Shown: positions 8,924 to 19,800, counted from the stretch's first letter. The stretch is DNA of 64,000 nucleotides from an uncultured Bacilli bacterium (GCA_934096175.1 CAKOLG010000001.1:1-64000); one strand, 5' to 3'. Program-made: numbers and translations. Notes: generated by a model from the letters alone, not told the origin.

Positions 8924-11027
8924 TTTCATCAACCTTTACTAATTCAAAATCAATCATTGAAGTTTCTTTACTTGCTCCAATACACTTAACTTTTACTTTA
9001 TCCCCTAAACGATACATTTTCTTTGTATTCTTACCAATCATTGCTAACAACTCCGGAATATAATTATAATAATCCCCTTTTAAAGTTTGAACATGTACTA
9101 ATCCCTCAACAAGATTTGGCAATTGAACAAAGAATCCAAAATTGGTAATTGTATCAATTGTTCCCTCATATTCTTCACCAATGTGCTCTTCCATATATTC
9201 AGCCATTTTCATATCCAAAACATCTCTTTCAGCATCAATTGCTGCAACTTCTCGTTCACTAGAATGTTGTGCAATTTCAACCAAATTATTTTCTAAAGTT
9301 TGAATAGTAGTCATTGACATATCATTTTCAATCAAATACTTCTTAAGTAATCTATGTACAACTAAATCAGGATATCTTCTAATTGGACTAGTAAAATGCG
9401 TATATGCTTTACTAGCCAAACCAAAATGGCCAATATTATCTTTACTATATTGCGCCTTGCGCATACTTCTTAAAAGCAAACTAGATAAAATATCAAATTC
9501 CTTTTTATCTTTCAACTGCTCTAAAATATTTTGAATAGCTAAAGGACTAAAATCATTTATCCTACCATGTAGCTTATATCCAAGTATACTTACCAAATTC
9601 ATAAATTCCTCTATTTTTTCAGGCTTTGGTGTATCATGAACACGATACAAAAATGGTAAATCCATCTGATATATATGATTAGCAACAGTTTCGTTAGCCG
9701 CAATCATAAAATCTTCTATTAACATTTCGCCTTCTTCTCGAACTCTTTTAACAACATCAATCGCTTTGCCATTTTCATCTTGTACAATCTTTGCTTCATC
9801 TAAATCAAAATTAATATAACCTCTACTATTTTTCTCTTTTCTTAAAATTTTATGTAACTCATTCATCTTTAATAAATCATCAGCAAAAGGTTTATATTCT
9901 GGATCTATAATTCCCCTAACTATAACATCATTAACTTTTTTATAAGTCATTTTTTTTCTACTCTTTATATAACTTGGAAAAATATCATAATTTACAACTT
10001 TACCTTTATGATCGATTTCCATTACACAAGACATAGACAATCTAATTACTCCTTCATTTAAAGAACAAATACCATTAGACAATTTATGCGGCAACATAGG
10101 AATTACCGTATCAGCTAAATAAGAAGAAGTACCTCTTTCATATGCTGCATCACCTAGTGCTGTATTTTCCCTTACATAATTAGAAACATCAGCTATATGC
10201 ACACCTAATTCATAATTACCATTATTTAATACTTTTATCCCTATTGCATCATCTATGTCCTTAGTATCATCACCATCTATTGTAAAAATAACATCACCCG
10301 TCAAATCACGACGACCCACTAATTCCTTCTCACTTACTTCATTTGGAATACTTAACAATTCATTTTCAACCTCATTACCAAAATTTTGATATATTCCATA
10401 CTTATATGCAATAGTCAAAATATCAGTTCCTGGGTCGTTTTTATGTCCTATTATCTCTTCAACTGCCCCGATATATTTTCGGTTAGATACCTGCTTAATA
10501 ATTTTAACTAATACTTTATGCCCATCAACACAATTAGCTACACTTTCCTTTGTTAACTCAACAGTTACATTTCTTTTTTCATCATCAAGTTTTAAAAAGC
10601 ACTTACCATTATCAGCAAAACATATTTCTCCAACTAAATTTTTTAAATCTCTTTTTAATACTCTAATAACTCTTCCTTCTTTTCTAACCCCAGAAGAAAA
10701 AGCCTCAACTAAAACAATATCATCATGTATTGCACCATTCATATTTTTAACATCAATATATAAATCATCTTCTTTATCTAATATAAGAAAGCCAAAACCT
10801 TTCTTAGTTACAGATAATTTACCTATCTTTAAACTAGGACAATTTTTAAGTAATATATATTTTCCTTTTTTCGTATAAAAAACAATATATTCTTCAATTA
10901 ATTCATTTAAAACTTTTTGTAATTCCTCTAAATCAGCTGCTGTTTTATATCCTAGCATATCATTAATTTCAATTAACTCTTTAGCTTCATGAATATTTTC
11001 TAATAAATCTAAAACTTGTTTCTTCAT
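8907..11027 (-). CDS. rnr: ribonuclease R (3'-5' exoribonuclease)
   Basis: 706 residues. N-terminal cold-shock-type OB domains, an RNB catalytic domain with the Asp cluster in [13 protein letters not shown], and a C-terminal S1 domain ending [13 protein letters not shown]. It degrades structured RNA and works with SmpB/tmRNA, which is encoded next. The frame opens with GTG at 11036, but AGGTGA lies at that codon, so the ATG at 11027 is the start. Confidence 0.95.
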   Translation of the reverse strand: MKKQVLDLLENIHEAKELIEINDMLGYKTAADLEELQKVLNELIEEYIVFYTKKGKYILLKNCPSLKIGKLSVTKKGFGFLILDKEDDLYIDVKNMNGAIHDDIVLVEAFSSGVRKEGRVIRVLKRDLKNLVGEICFADNGKCFLKLDDEKRNVTVELTKESVANCVDGHKVLVKIIKQVSNRKYIGAVEEIIGHKNDPGTDILTIAYKYGIYQNFGNEVENELLSIPNEVSEKELVGRRDLTGDVIFTIDGDDTKDIDDAIGIKVLNNGNYELGVHIADVSNYVRENTALGDAAYERGTSSYLADTVIPMLPHKLSNGICSLNEGVIRLSMSCVMEIDHKGKVVNYDIFPSYIKSRKKMTYKKVNDVIVRGIIDPEYKPFADDLLKMNELHKILRKEKNSRGYINFDLDEAKIVQDENGKAIDVVKRVREEGEMLIEDFMIAANETVANHIYQMDLPFLYRVHDTPKPEKIEEFMNLVSILGYKLHGRINDFSPLAIQNILEQLKDKKEFDILSSLLLRSMRKAQYSKDNIGHFGLASKAYTHFTSPIRRYPDLVVHRLLKKYLIENDMSMTTIQTLENNLVEIAQHSSEREVAAIDAERDVLDMKMAEYMEEHIGEEYEGTIDTITNFGFFVQLPNLVEGLVHVQTLKGDYYNYIPELLAMIGKNTKKMYRLGDKVKVKCIGASKETSMIDFELVKVDENGDKE

Positions 11028-11089
11028 ATATATCACCTAAAATCCTTTTTATCCTATTATCTCAATATAATTATACATGAACTAACCAC

Positions 11090-11114
11090 AAAAAAAAAGT
11101 CCTTTAAGGACTAC
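11090..11114 (-). terminator. secG terminator
   Basis: Minus strand AGTCCTT AA AGGACT followed by nine T. It overlaps the secG stop codon. Confidence 0.8.
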
Positions 11115-11326
11115 TTTATAAATAATATAAAAGATAAAACAAAGAATGCTACTCCTAAAACTATTGTTAATCTAGTTATAAATAGTTCAACACCACGCTC
11201 TTTTTGATTTTGAAATAACATTTCATTACCACCAGTAATAATTTGACTTGCATCACTAGCTTTATTACTTTGTAATAAAACTATAGCAATCAACAAAATA
11301 GATACAACCAAAAGTGCAATTTCCAC
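11111..11326 (-). CDS. secG: preprotein translocase subunit SecG
   Basis: 71 residues with two membrane helices joined by a hydrophilic loop containing QSNKASDASQIITGG, the SecG signature. It supports SecYEG export. It sits upstream of rnr-smpB, as in Bacillus. Confidence 0.9.
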   Translation of the reverse strand: MEIALLVVSILLIAIVLLQSNKASDASQIITGGNEMLFQNQKERGVELFITRLTIVLGVAFFVLSFILFIK

Positions 11327-11389
11327 AAAATCACTCCCATTTCATAAAATAATTTAACATACCGAGCCAAATAAATCAAGTAAAATAAT

Positions 11390-11959
11390 CTAATCAAATA
11401 GCTTCAATAAATTAGTAGAACGTCTTTTAAATAACATACAAGTCATAATATCTAATAAAGCAGAAACACATACAAAAACACCAATTAATTTAGTAATAAT
11501 CATAAACGAACTAAATGGATTAAAAATAGTTAATGCTCCCATTATTATAAACAATATAGAAATAAACATAACTAATGGATAAATTTCTTCTCTAACTTTC
11601 ATAAACTTCCAAGCATAATAAAATTTTTCTAAACCATAAACAATAATCCATATTCCAAATACTGTACCTAAAACAGATAAAGTATTAGTAACATTTAAAA
11701 TTGCAAAAATACCTAATATAATACCAACTAAACCACTAATAAGTTCAGGGAAAAAGAATCTATTACCCAAGCCATCATAAAAATATCTTATTAAATTAAA
11801 TAATCCATGAACTATTAAAAGTCCTCCTATTAATACTGCACATATTTTTGTCATAAAATCAGTTTTTACAACTAATAAAATTCCAACTATAAAATCTAAT
11901 ATCAACATTAATATAGAACTATTCATTAGCATATTAAACCTTTTAATAACTTTTTCCAT
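11390..11959 (-). CDS. HdeD/DUF308-type membrane protein
   Basis: About 189 residues and six membrane helices in three paired repeats (for example SGLVGIILGIFAILN and GTVFGIWIIVYGLEKFYYA). The ATG at 11959 has SD AGAGGTG. A second DUF308 gene lies at 59232-59876. Family function is unclear; HdeD of E. coli is acid-stress linked. Confidence 0.75.
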   Translation of the reverse strand: MEKVIKRFNMLMNSSILMLILDFIVGILLVVKTDFMTKICAVLIGGLLIVHGLFNLIRYFYDGLGNRFFFPELISGLVGIILGIFAILNVTNTLSVLGTVFGIWIIVYGLEKFYYAWKFMKVREEIYPLVMFISILFIIMGALTIFNPFSSFMIITKLIGVFVCVSALLDIMTCMLFKRRSTNLLKLFD

Positions 11960-12001
11960 ATATACACCTCTATTTTCAATTTTAAAACAAAGCTTAATAT
12001 A

Positions 12002-12052
12002 TTGCAATATTTTTTAGATATGATATAATACTCTCTTATTTTTAAAGGAGGC
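12002..12052 (+). promoter_or_regulatory. promoter and SD of femX
   Basis: -35 TTGCAA (12002-12007), a 16-base spacer, extended -10 TGATATAAT (12024-12029), and AAAGGAGG 7 bases before the ATG. Confidence 0.75.
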
Positions 12053-12058
12053 AAAACA

Positions 12059-13309
12059 ATGAAGCTAAAAGACTTATCTTTTTTTGAATTCGATGAATTT
12101 GCGAAAAATCACCCTCTGGCAAGCTACCATCAATCATCTAATTATGCTCTATTCGCTTCAGAACAAGGATTTGATTATGACTTAGTCAGTATGACAGATG
12201 AAGCTGATAATATCGTTGCTGCTACCTTAATCATATATAAAAAAATAAACTTCATATACCGTTATGGTTACGCTCCAAAAGGCTTTCTACTAAATTATTA
12301 CGATGAAAATATTATTAAAAATTTTACAACTCTTTTAAAAAAACGTTACTTTAAAAAAAATTTTGCTTTCATAAAAATTAATCCTGAAATTTCAATAGGA
12401 GCGCTTGATTATAATAGAAAAAAAATAACTTATAATAAAAATAAATCAATTGAAAATGTACTAGAAGCAAATGGATTTAAAAAACTTAACAATAAGTTCT
12501 TTGATCAAAAATTACCAAAATTTAATGCAACTATTCTATTAAAAGATTTCAGCTTGAAAAATATTGCTAAAAACACTAGAAACAAAATTAATAAAAGCAT
12601 TAAATATGGTCTTTCCATAAAAAAAGCGAGTCGTGAAGACATCAATATCTTATATAAATTTATAAAAAACAAAAAAAATCACCAAATAAATCATTATTAT
12701 AATTATTTTAATGCATTTAATAACAGCAAAAATATAGACATTTTCCTAATTAAAATTGATTTTGAAACATGTTTAATAAACTTGCGAAAATCATATGATA
12801 AAGAACTTAACAAAAATAATATATTAATAGATAAATTAATGCATTATAACAATGAAGAAAACTTAACAAAAAAATTAGCATCTGACAAAGCATTAACGAC
12901 TTACCAAGAAAAAATAAAAATTGTTACTAATTATTTAGCACAACAAAAAGAAGAATTTATTGCTGGTGCAATAACAATTAAATATAGAAATAGAGTAAAT
13001 ATCTTAATTAGTGGTTTTGATAAAAAATACAAAGACTTTTGTCCAAACTACTTCCTTCATTATAAGCTAATACAATATTATAAAAAAGAATATGATTTTT
13101 TAGATTTAAATGGTATAACTGGCGATTTTAATGATGATAATCCATACAAGGGACTTAATGAATTTAAATTTGGTTTTAAACCACTTGCATTTGAATATAT
13201 TGGTGAATTTGATTTTATCATTAACGAAGGATTATACAAAAGTATGCTCGCAAATGGTATCTTGTTTAAAGAATTTAATAAAAAGCAAAAAACTATCACA
13301 AAAGAGTGA
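12059..13309 (+). CDS. FemA/FemX-type peptidoglycan bridge aminoacyltransferase
   Basis: 416 residues. Two GNAT-like halves: LASYHQSSNYALFASEQGFDY near the start, and FLHYKLIQYYKKEYDFLDLNGITGDF near the end. Between them is a two-helix arm (about 240-300) rich in Lys/Asn/Glu, the tRNA-synthetase-like arm of FemA/FemX. It should add the first amino acid of a cross-bridge to lipid II from an aminoacyl-tRNA. Implies a peptidoglycan wall, unlike true mycoplasmas. The stop is TGA followed at once by TAG. Confidence 0.88.
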   Translation: MKLKDLSFFEFDEFAKNHPLASYHQSSNYALFASEQGFDYDLVSMTDEADNIVAATLIIYKKINFIYRYGYAPKGFLLNYYDENIIKNFTTLLKKRYFKKNFAFIKINPEISIGALDYNRKKITYNKNKSIENVLEANGFKKLNNKFFDQKLPKFNATILLKDFSLKNIAKNTRNKINKSIKYGLSIKKASREDINILYKFIKNKKNHQINHYYNYFNAFNNSKNIDIFLIKIDFETCLINLRKSYDKELNKNNILIDKLMHYNNEENLTKKLASDKALTTYQEKIKIVTNYLAQQKEEFIAGAITIKYRNRVNILISGFDKKYKDFCPNYFLHYKLIQYYKKEYDFLDLNGITGDFNDDNPYKGLNEFKFGFKPLAFEYIGEFDFIINEGLYKSMLANGILFKEFNKKQKTITKE

Positions 13310-13319
13310 TAGTTTTTTT
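13288..13319 (+). terminator. bidirectional terminator between femX and tuf
   Basis: AACTATCAC AAAAGA GTGATAGTT with T runs on both strands. It closes femX on the plus strand and tuf on the minus strand. Confidence 0.85.
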
Positions 13320-13334
13320 ATTATGTTATTTAAA

Positions 13335-14501
13335 TTATTTAATAATTTCAGTAACAACACCAGCACCAACAGTACGTCCACCTTCACGAATAGAGAATTT
13401 AGTACCTTGTTCAAGTGCTACTGGAGCAATTAATTCAACTTCCATATCAACGTTATCACCAGGCATAACCATTTCTACACCAGCAGGTAATGTAATAACA
13501 CCTGTAACGTCAGTTGTTCTGAAATAGAATTGTGGTCTGTAGTTTGCAAAGAATGGAGTATGACGTCCGCCTTCTTCTTTACTTAATACGTAAACAGAAC
13601 CTTTAAATGTTGTATGAGGTGTAACACTTCCTGGTTTAGCAAGAACTTGTCCACGTTCAACTTGATCTCTAGAAATACCACGTAGTAATGCACCAGCATT
13701 ATCACCAGCTATAGCTGAATCAAGTGATTTTCTAAACATTTCAATACCTGTAACAACAGTTTTTTGAGTAGGTCTTAAACCAACAATTTCAACTTCGTCA
13801 TTAATCTTTAATTCACCACGTTCAACACGTCCTGTAACAACAGTTCCACGTCCTGAAATAGTAAATACGTCTTCAATAGACATTAAGAATGGTTTATCAG
13901 TATCTCTTACTGGTTCATCAATATAATCATCAACTGCAGCAATTAAGTCTTTAATTGATTGAACAGCAGCAGGATCACCTTCAAGAGCTTTTAATGCAGA
14001 ACCTCTAATAACTGGACATTCAGTATCGAAGCCATATTCACCTAAAAGTTCTCTAACTTCCATTTCTACTAAATCTAATAATTCTGGATCATCAACTTGA
14101 TCACATTTGTTTAAATAAACAACGATTTTTGGAACACCAACTTGTCTTGCAAGTAAGATATGTTCACGAGTTTGAGGCATTGGGCCATCTGCAGCAGAAA
14201 CTACTAGGATAGCACCATCCATTTGTGCAGCACCAGTAATCATGTTTTTAACATAGTCAGCATGGCCTGGGCAGTCAACGTGAGCATAATGACGTTTTTC
14301 AGTTTCATACTCAACGTGAGCAGTATTAATAGTAATACCTCTTTCTCTTTCTTCTGGAGCTTTGTCGATATCAGCATAATCAACGAATTTTCCAAAATAT
14401 TTTGTAATAGCAGCAGTTGTAGTTGTTTTACCATGGTCTACGTGACCAATAGTACCAACGTTAACGTGTGCTTTAGAACGGTCAAATTTTTCTTTTGCCA
14501 T
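13335..14501 (-). CDS. tuf: elongation factor Tu
   Basis: 388 residues. GTPase motifs GHVDHGKT (P-loop), DCPGHADY and NKCDQVDD, then domains II and III ending [12 protein letters not shown]. It delivers aminoacyl-tRNA to the ribosome. Last gene of the str operon. Strong SD AGAGGAGG. Confidence 0.98.
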   Translation of the reverse strand: MAKEKFDRSKAHVNVGTIGHVDHGKTTTTAAITKYFGKFVDYADIDKAPEERERGITINTAHVEYETEKRHYAHVDCPGHADYVKNMITGAAQMDGAILVVSAADGPMPQTREHILLARQVGVPKIVVYLNKCDQVDDPELLDLVEMEVRELLGEYGFDTECPVIRGSALKALEGDPAAVQSIKDLIAAVDDYIDEPVRDTDKPFLMSIEDVFTISGRGTVVTGRVERGELKINDEVEIVGLRPTQKTVVTGIEMFRKSLDSAIAGDNAGALLRGISRDQVERGQVLAKPGSVTPHTTFKGSVYVLSKEEGGRHTPFFANYRPQFYFRTTDVTGVITLPAGVEMVMPGDNVDMEVELIAPVALEQGTKFSIREGGRTVGAGVVTEIIK

Positions 14502-14546
14502 TTTTTTTCCTCCTCTTTTATATATACATTCATATTTTATCTAATG

Positions 14547-14563
14547 CTTGAAAGTTTTTCAAG
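14547..14563 (-). other. hairpin in the fusA-tuf spacer
   Basis: CTTGAAA / TTTCAAG with a 3-base loop, between the fusA stop and the tuf SD, with no T run. It may be a processing or mRNA-stability site (inference). Confidence 0.4.
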
Positions 14564-14571
14564 TATTATTT

Positions 14572-16644
14572 TTATTGAGCGCTGTTTTTCTTAATTATTT
14601 CTTCAGCGATTGATTTTGGAACTTCTTCATAATGATCTTTTTCCATTTGGAAAGTTCCACGACCTTGTGTATTACTTCTCAAATCTGTAGCATAACCAAA
14701 CATTTCTGAAAGTGGTACCATTGCTATAATTCTTAAAGTATTACCAATAGATTCTTGACCTAGTGGACGACCACGTCTACTAGTTAAATCACCCATAACA
14801 TTACCCATATATTCATCAGGTACGTCAACAACAACTTTCATTATTGGTTCAAGAAGAACAGGTTTACATTTATTTTTTGCTTCTTTAAGTGCTAAACTAG
14901 CAGCAACTTTATAAGCCATTTCTGATGAGTCAACATCATGGTAAGAACCATCAAATAATGTTGCTTTAACATCAACCATTGGATAACCAGCTAAAATTCC
15001 GCCAGCCATAGCTTCTTGTAAGCCTTTATCAGTTACTGGAATATATTCACGAGGAACTACACCACCAACGATTGCATCAACGAATTCATAACCTTTATCT
15101 TTATTTGGCTCAAACTTAATCCATACATGACCATATTGTCCACGACCACCAGATTGTTTAATATACTTACCTTCACATTCACCAACTTGAGTTAAAGTTT
15201 CACGATAAGCAACTTGTGGTTTACCTTTATTTACATCAACATTAAATTCACGTTTCATACGGTCAACAATTATATCAAGATGAAGTTCTCCCATACCAGA
15301 CAATACTGTTTGTCCTGTTTCAGGGTCAGTTTTAACTCTTAATGTAGGATCTTCTTCAACAAGTTTTTGAATAGCAATTGCCATTTTATCTTGATCATTT
15401 TTACTCTTTGCTTCAATAGCAATATCAATAACAGGTTCTGGGAATTCCATACCTTTCATGATACAGAAATTATTTTCATCACATAATGTATCAGCAGTAG
15501 TAGTATTTTTTAAACCAACTGCAGCTGCAATTTCACCAGCATATACTTCTGTAATTTCTTTTCTTTGGTTAGCATGCATTTGTAATACACGACCAATTCT
15601 TTCTTTCTCACCCTTAGTAGAATTCATTACATAAGAACCACTTTTTAATACACCAGAATAAACTCTAAAGAATGATAAACGTCCAACAAATGGATCTGTC
15701 ATTATTTTAAATGCTAATGCAGTAAATGGTTCTTTATCACTTGGATGTCTTAAAACATCATTACCATTTTTATCAACACATTCAATTGCTGGTACATCTG
15801 TAGGAGCAGGTAAATAATCAATAACTGCATCAAGCAATAATTTAATACCCTTATTTCCTAAAGCTGTTGCACATAATACTGGGAAGAATCCAACAGATAA
15901 AGTAGCTTTTCTAATTGATACTTTTAAATCTGCAGCTGAAATCTTTTCACCATCTAGGTATCTCATCATTAATTCTTCATCAAAATCAGAAACAGCCTCA
16001 ATTAATGTATTTCTATATTCTTTAGCTTTTTCAACCATATCAGCAGGAATATCAATTTCTTTTGGATTTTCAGATTGCTCACCATCATATTCGTATGCTT
16101 TCATTTCAACCAAATCGATAATTCCTCTAAATTCACTTTCAGCACCAATAGGAAGTTGAATAGCAGCTGCATTTGCACCTAATCTATCTTTAATTGTCTT
16201 TAAACTAAAGAAGAAATCAGCTCCCATTTTATCCATTTTATTGGCACAAATCATTCTTGGTACTTTGTATTCATTTGCTTGACGCCAAACTGTTTCAGTT
16301 TGAGGTTCAACACCTGCTTGAGCATCAATTAATGCTACAGCACCATCCAATACTCTTAAAGACCTTTGAACTTCAATTGTAAAGTCTACGTGTCCTGGAG
16401 TATCAATAATGTTAAAGCGGTAATTTTTCCAGTGTGCAGTTGTTGCTGCACTTGTAATTGTAATACCTCTTTCTTTTTCTTGTTCCATCCAGTCCATTTG
16501 TGATTCACCATCATGTGTTTCACCAATTTTATGAGTAATTCCTGTATGGAATAAAATTCTTTCAGTAGTTGTAGTTTTACCAGCATCTATATGTGCCATT
16601 ATACCAAAATTTCTTACATGATCAATTGAAACATCTCTTGCCAT
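14572..16644 (-). CDS. fusA: elongation factor G
   Basis: 690 residues of normal length. [22 protein letters not shown] and NKMDKMGA mark the G domain, and the full domain II-V follows with no break. It translocates tRNA and mRNA. It lies 9 bases after rpsG. Confidence 0.98.
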   Translation of the reverse strand: MARDVSIDHVRNFGIMAHIDAGKTTTTERILFHTGITHKIGETHDGESQMDWMEQEKERGITITSAATTAHWKNYRFNIIDTPGHVDFTIEVQRSLRVLDGAVALIDAQAGVEPQTETVWRQANEYKVPRMICANKMDKMGADFFFSLKTIKDRLGANAAAIQLPIGAESEFRGIIDLVEMKAYEYDGEQSENPKEIDIPADMVEKAKEYRNTLIEAVSDFDEELMMRYLDGEKISAADLKVSIRKATLSVGFFPVLCATALGNKGIKLLLDAVIDYLPAPTDVPAIECVDKNGNDVLRHPSDKEPFTALAFKIMTDPFVGRLSFFRVYSGVLKSGSYVMNSTKGEKERIGRVLQMHANQRKEITEVYAGEIAAAVGLKNTTTADTLCDENNFCIMKGMEFPEPVIDIAIEAKSKNDQDKMAIAIQKLVEEDPTLRVKTDPETGQTVLSGMGELHLDIIVDRMKREFNVDVNKGKPQVAYRETLTQVGECEGKYIKQSGGRGQYGHVWIKFEPNKDKGYEFVDAIVGGVVPREYIPVTDKGLQEAMAGGILAGYPMVDVKATLFDGSYHDVDSSEMAYKVAASLALKEAKNKCKPVLLEPIMKVVVDVPDEYMGNVMGDLTSRRGRPLGQESIGNTLRIIAMVPLSEMFGYATDLRSNTQGRGTFQMEKDHYEEVPKSIAEEIIKKNSAQ

Positions 16645-16653
16645 ATCCTACAC

Positions 16654-17121
16654 CTACCATCTATAATGAGCAAATGCTTTATTAGCTTCAGCCATTTTGT
16701 GAGTATCTTCACGTTTCTTAACAGCTCCACCTACACCATTTGCAGCATCCATAATTTCATTAGCTAAATTAATAGCCATTCCTTTTCCATTTCTTGTTTT
16801 AGCATAATTAACTATCCAACGTAGTGCCAATGCTTGTGATCTTTCTTCACTAACTTCAATTGGAACTTGAACGTTTGAACCACCAACTCTTCTAGATTTA
16901 ATTTCTAAAAGTGGTTTAATATTTTCCATAGCTTTTGCATAAACATCCATTGGATCTTCATTAGTTTTTTCTTTTATAATGTCAAAAGCTTCATATAAAA
17001 TTCTTTCTGCAGTACCCTTTTTTCCATCTTGCATAATTTGATTAATTAATTTAGTAATTAATTTTGAATTATATATTGGATCAGGTAATACGTCTCTTTT
17101 AACTGCACGTCTTTTACGCAT
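16654..17121 (-). CDS. rpsG: 30S ribosomal protein S7
   Basis: 155 residues; [19 protein letters not shown] start and the [12 protein letters not shown] core are S7. It binds 16S rRNA in the 30S head and seeds that domain's assembly. SD AGGAAGGAGAG. Confidence 0.98.
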   Translation of the reverse strand: MRKRRAVKRDVLPDPIYNSKLITKLINQIMQDGKKGTAERILYEAFDIIKEKTNEDPMDVYAKAMENIKPLLEIKSRRVGGSNVQVPIEVSEERSQALALRWIVNYAKTRNGKGMAINLANEIMDAANGVGGAVKKREDTHKMAEANKAFAHYRW

Positions 17122-17155
17122 ATTTTTTCTCTCCTTCCTTTATAATTATTAATTA

Positions 17156-17575
17156 TTATTTATTAGCTTTAGGTTTTTTAGTACCATATTTACTACGACT
17201 TTGTTTTCTATTATTAACACCTTGAGTATCTAATGTACCACGTACAATATGATAACGAACACCGATTAAATCTTTAACACGGCCACCACGTACTAATACA
17301 ACACTATGTTCTTGTAAATTATGTCCTTCACCTGGAATATAAGTATCAACTTCTCTTCCATTTGATAATCTAACACGAGCAAACTTTCTTAATGCTGAGT
17401 TAGGTTTCTTTGGAGTACGAGTACCTACTCTAGTACAAACGCCTCTTTTTTGTGGACTATTTTGAACAGTAGCTTTTCTTTCTTTACTATTAAAACCTAC
17501 ATTCAAAACAGGACTTTTACTTTTTCTAGTTTTGTCTTTTCTGTTTTTTCTAACTAATTGATTAATAGTTGTCAT
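17156..17575 (-). CDS. rpsL: 30S ribosomal protein S12
   Basis: About 139 residues. [11 protein letters not shown] and the decoding loop [10 protein letters not shown] with Lys at the streptomycin sites (wild-type). The start at 17575 follows GAGAGGAGG; the longer frame adds only nine unlikely residues. First gene of the str operon. Confidence 0.97.
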   Translation of the reverse strand: MTTINQLVRKNRKDKTRKSKSPVLNVGFNSKERKATVQNSPQKRGVCTRVGTRTPKKPNSALRKFARVRLSNGREVDTYIPGEGHNLQEHSVVLVRGGRVKDLIGVRYHIVRGTLDTQGVNNRKQSRSKYGTKKPKANK

Positions 17576-17631
17576 GTTTTTCCTCCTCTCATATACACAC
17601 ATCCTGGTGTATCAAACAATTTATTAAACTA

Positions 17632-17651
17632 GGTTCTACCTAGGCAGAACC
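17632..17651 (-). promoter_or_regulatory. leader hairpin of the str operon
   Basis: Minus strand GGTTCTGC CTAG GTAGAACC, about 20 bases after the expected transcript start. No T run follows, so it is not a plain terminator. It may be a protein-binding or stability element (inference). Confidence 0.5.
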
Positions 17652-17671
17652 AAAATTTAAAATGCAAAAAT

Positions 17672-17700
17672 AATATACCATTAACAAGATTAAAAGTCAA
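17672..17700 (-). promoter_or_regulatory. str operon promoter
   Basis: -35 TTGACT (17695-17700), a 17-base spacer, and -10 TATATT (17672-17677) with TG one base before. Confidence 0.8.
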
Positions 17701-17705
17701 TACTT

Positions 17706-18167
17706 TTATTTATTTTCATTATAACCATCAGAAGTATATTTAGTACAATTTAAATAGCTGTTAACAACATAATTCTTGTCAACATCATTATAATAAATAA
17801 CACTATACCCTTGGCATACTTTATTATCTAATAATTGACTATCTAAATACTTAAAATCAATTAAAGTATCTAAAGACAATTTAAGAGGTTTAGAATTAGT
17901 TGGATATATTTCCTTCTGTGTAACATATTTAAGTGCTGAATCATTCATCTTGCTTTCAATGTTATAATACTCATTTAAAAATTTCTTATTAGCATTACTT
18001 GCAAAAATCATAAATAATAAAAGTAAAAATATTACAAGCCATATAACAATAACTATTTTTACTTTGGCAGGGATTTTTCCAATAAACTCCTTAACTTCAA
18101 CAAAAAAATTATTAATAATTTTCTTTACTTTCTTTAAAGTAAATTTTTTCTTTTTTTTCTTATTCAT
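17706..18167 (-). CDS. anchored protein with a two-Cys C-terminal domain
   Basis: 153 residues. A very basic N-terminus (six Lys in a row) precedes one helix at about 37-56, then an outside domain. The C-terminal domain (about 97-148) has LDTLIDFKYL, Cys118, QGY and Cys141, which matches the C-terminus of the next gene upstream (LETLINFQYI, CTGY, LKC). Eleven bases after that gene, so co-transcribed. The two Cys could form a disulphide outside the cell. Not recognised beyond this. Confidence 0.6.
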   Translation of the reverse strand: MNKKKKKKFTLKKVKKIINNFFVEVKEFIGKIPAKVKIVIVIWLVIFLLLLFMIFASNANKKFLNEYYNIESKMNDSALKYVTQKEIYPTNSKPLKLSLDTLIDFKYLDSQLLDNKVCQGYSVIYYNDVDKNYVVNSYLNCTKYTSDGYNENK

Positions 18168-18178
18168 TTTTTACTCCT

Positions 18179-18634
18179 TTAGTTTTTAGTTGAAACATAA
18201 TTACTACATTTTAACACAGGTGAAAATTTATAATTTTCATTCTGCATAAAAACATTAACATAACCTGTACAAATTGATTGATCAACTTGATCATATATTT
18301 TTTCAATATATTGAAAATTAATTAAAGTTTCAAGATCAATTGTTAAAATTGTATCATTTAAATCATAACTATAATCTTTTAAATAACTTTTACTTGCCTG
18401 TATCATTTCCTGCTCATATAACTCATATGCTTTTTTATCAATCTCAGTATCTTTTTTTAAAATCAACTGATTGTCATCTTTTTTCTCTACTTCCGCACTT
18501 TGATCATTGGATTTGTTATTTAAACCAGAATATAAATAATTAATATTATAAGCTGCGATTAAAAGGCAAAATAATAATAAGCAACTGTATATAATCATTT
18601 CCCTTAAACCCCAGCCGTGATTATTTAATTTCAT
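18179..18634 (-). CDS. possible type IV pilin-like protein
   Basis: 151 residues. The N-terminus NNHG-WGLREMIIYSCLLLFCLLIAAY looks like a prepilin: Gly7 at the cut site, Glu12 at mature position +5, then a hydrophobic helix. The C-terminal domain has Cys122 and Cys143 and matches the downstream neighbour. No pilin ATPase, pilC or prepilin peptidase is in the window, so this would be an orphan minor pilin. The call rests on motif alone. Confidence 0.5.
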   Translation of the reverse strand: MKLNNHGWGLREMIIYSCLLLFCLLIAAYNINYLYSGLNNKSNDQSAEVEKKDDNQLILKKDTEIDKKAYELYEQEMIQASKSYLKDYSYDLNDTILTIDLETLINFQYIEKIYDQVDQSICTGYVNVFMQNENYKFSPVLKCSNYVSTKN

Positions 18635-18702
18635 ATTAAATCCTCCACTCAGCTAACATCATTATAATACATTCCTATTATTTTGACCACTTTTTATTGC
18701 AT

Positions 18703-18729
18703 AAAAAAAGCAACACAATGTTGCTTTTG
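18703..18729 (-). terminator. rplL terminator
   Basis: AAAGCAACA TTG TGTTGCTTT followed by T4 on the minus strand, 6 bases after the rplL stop. Confidence 0.85.
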
Positions 18730-18734
18730 CTTGA

Positions 18735-19103
18735 TTAAGCTAGTTCTACAGTTGCACCAGCAGCTTCAAGTTGTGCTTTAATTTCTTCAGCTTCTTTAGC
18801 AGGAATATTTTCTTTAACATTTCCACCATTATCAGCTAAACCTTTTGCTTCAACTAATCCAAGACCAGTAATTTCTTTTAATAATTTAATTACTTGCATC
18901 TTAGTAGCACCAGCTTCTTTTAATACTACAGTTTTTGCAGCATTATCATCAGCAGCTTCAGCAGCAGCTGGAGCAGCAGCAACAGCTACAGCACTTGGAT
19001 CTACTCCAAATTCTTCTTTCATTGCGTCAACTAATTCTTTAACTTCAAGAATAGTCATTTCTTTTAAAGCACTAATAAATTCATCTTTTGTTAATTTTGC
19101 CAT
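18735..19103 (-). CDS. rplL: 50S ribosomal protein L7/L12
   Basis: 122 residues. An N-terminal dimer domain, an Ala-rich hinge (AVAAAPAAAEAADDNAAK) and a C-terminal domain MQVIKLLKEITGLGLVEAKGL that recruits translation factors. The start at 19103 (MAKLTKDEF) has SD AAAGGAA nine bases away; the upstream ATG is too close. Confidence 0.97.
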   Translation of the reverse strand: MAKLTKDEFISALKEMTILEVKELVDAMKEEFGVDPSAVAVAAAPAAAEAADDNAAKTVVLKEAGATKMQVIKLLKEITGLGLVEAKGLADNGGNVKENIPAKEAEEIKAQLEAAGATVELA

Positions 19104-19131
19104 ATATTTCATTTCCTTTCTTATATCAAAA

Positions 19132-19623
19132 TTATTTTTCTAATTGTTCTGCGTACATATTTAATCCAATAGCTAATTCTTTTACATATTGAATCATTCC
19201 ACCAGCTAACATTGTTAGCAAGCCTTCTCTTGATGGAATTGCAGCATATTCTTTTATAACATCTAAATCAGCAGGAGCTCCACTAATTATACCTACTCTA
19301 ATTTCAGCTTTATCATGTTCTTTTGCAAATTTAGATATAACTTTAATTGGTTCTAACAAATCTTTACCAAAAAGAATTGCATTAGGTCCTTCCAAAAAGC
19401 CATCAAGACTAATATTTAAGTCATCCAAAGCTCTTTTTACTAAAGTATTTTTATAAACCTTAACTTCGCTATCAATCTTTTTTAGTTCTCTTCTTAAATC
19501 ACTAAGTTCAGAAACAGTCAATCCTTGATAAGTAAATAAAATAACTGATTCACTATTCTTGACATTTTCTTTTATTTCTGAAACAACAGATTTTTTAGCT
19601 TCTAAAATCTTTGCACTTGCCAT
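19132..19623 (-). CDS. rplJ: 50S ribosomal protein L10
   Basis: 163 residues. KKSVVSEIKENVKNSESVILFTYQGLTV and LFGKD are L10. It forms the stalk base that carries L7/L12 dimers. Strong SD AAAGGAGGG. Preceded by its autoregulatory leader. Confidence 0.97.
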   Translation of the reverse strand: MASAKILEAKKSVVSEIKENVKNSESVILFTYQGLTVSELSDLRRELKKIDSEVKVYKNTLVKRALDDLNISLDGFLEGPNAILFGKDLLEPIKVISKFAKEHDKAEIRVGIISGAPADLDVIKEYAAIPSREGLLTMLAGGMIQYVKELAIGLNMYAEQLEK

Positions 19624-19639
19624 TTTTTCCCTCCTTTAA

Positions 19640-19765
19640 GGATATTCAAAAAGCTTTCCCCACAGGAAAGCTTAAAAACATATCAAAAATTAATGTTATC
19701 TAAGTCTTTCCTCGGCAAGATTTATTTGAGTACTTGCTGTCTTTGGAGCATCGCTTTTTTTAACA
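19640..19765 (-). promoter_or_regulatory. ribosomal protein L10 leader with attenuator hairpin
   Basis: Minus strand carries the diagnostic AAGACAG ... CTTGCCGAGGAAAG of the Firmicutes L10 leader. It is followed by the hairpin AAGCTTTCC TGTG GGAAAGCTT and a short T run (19651-19673) that can act as the attenuator. L10(L12)4 binding to such leaders represses rplJ-rplL. Confidence 0.8.
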
Positions 19766-19771
19766 ATTTAT

Positions 19772-19800
19772 ATTATATTCTAGTTGAGATTAAATGTCAA
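19772..19800 (-). promoter_or_regulatory. rplJ promoter overlapping the end of rplA
   Basis: -35 TTGACA (19795-19800), a 17-base spacer, and -10 TATAAT (19772-19777). The -35 is embedded in the last codons of rplA (Phe-Asp-Ile). Confidence 0.85.

Noticed and set aside
11327..11389. Possible tRNA genes in short gaps across the window
   Set aside because: No tRNA-like T-loop (GGTTCRA) sequence with matching arms was seen in any gap.
14223..14594. A 123-codon plus-strand frame opposite tuf
   Set aside because: Shadow of EF-Tu codons: low-complexity Ser/Phe-rich translation with no SD.
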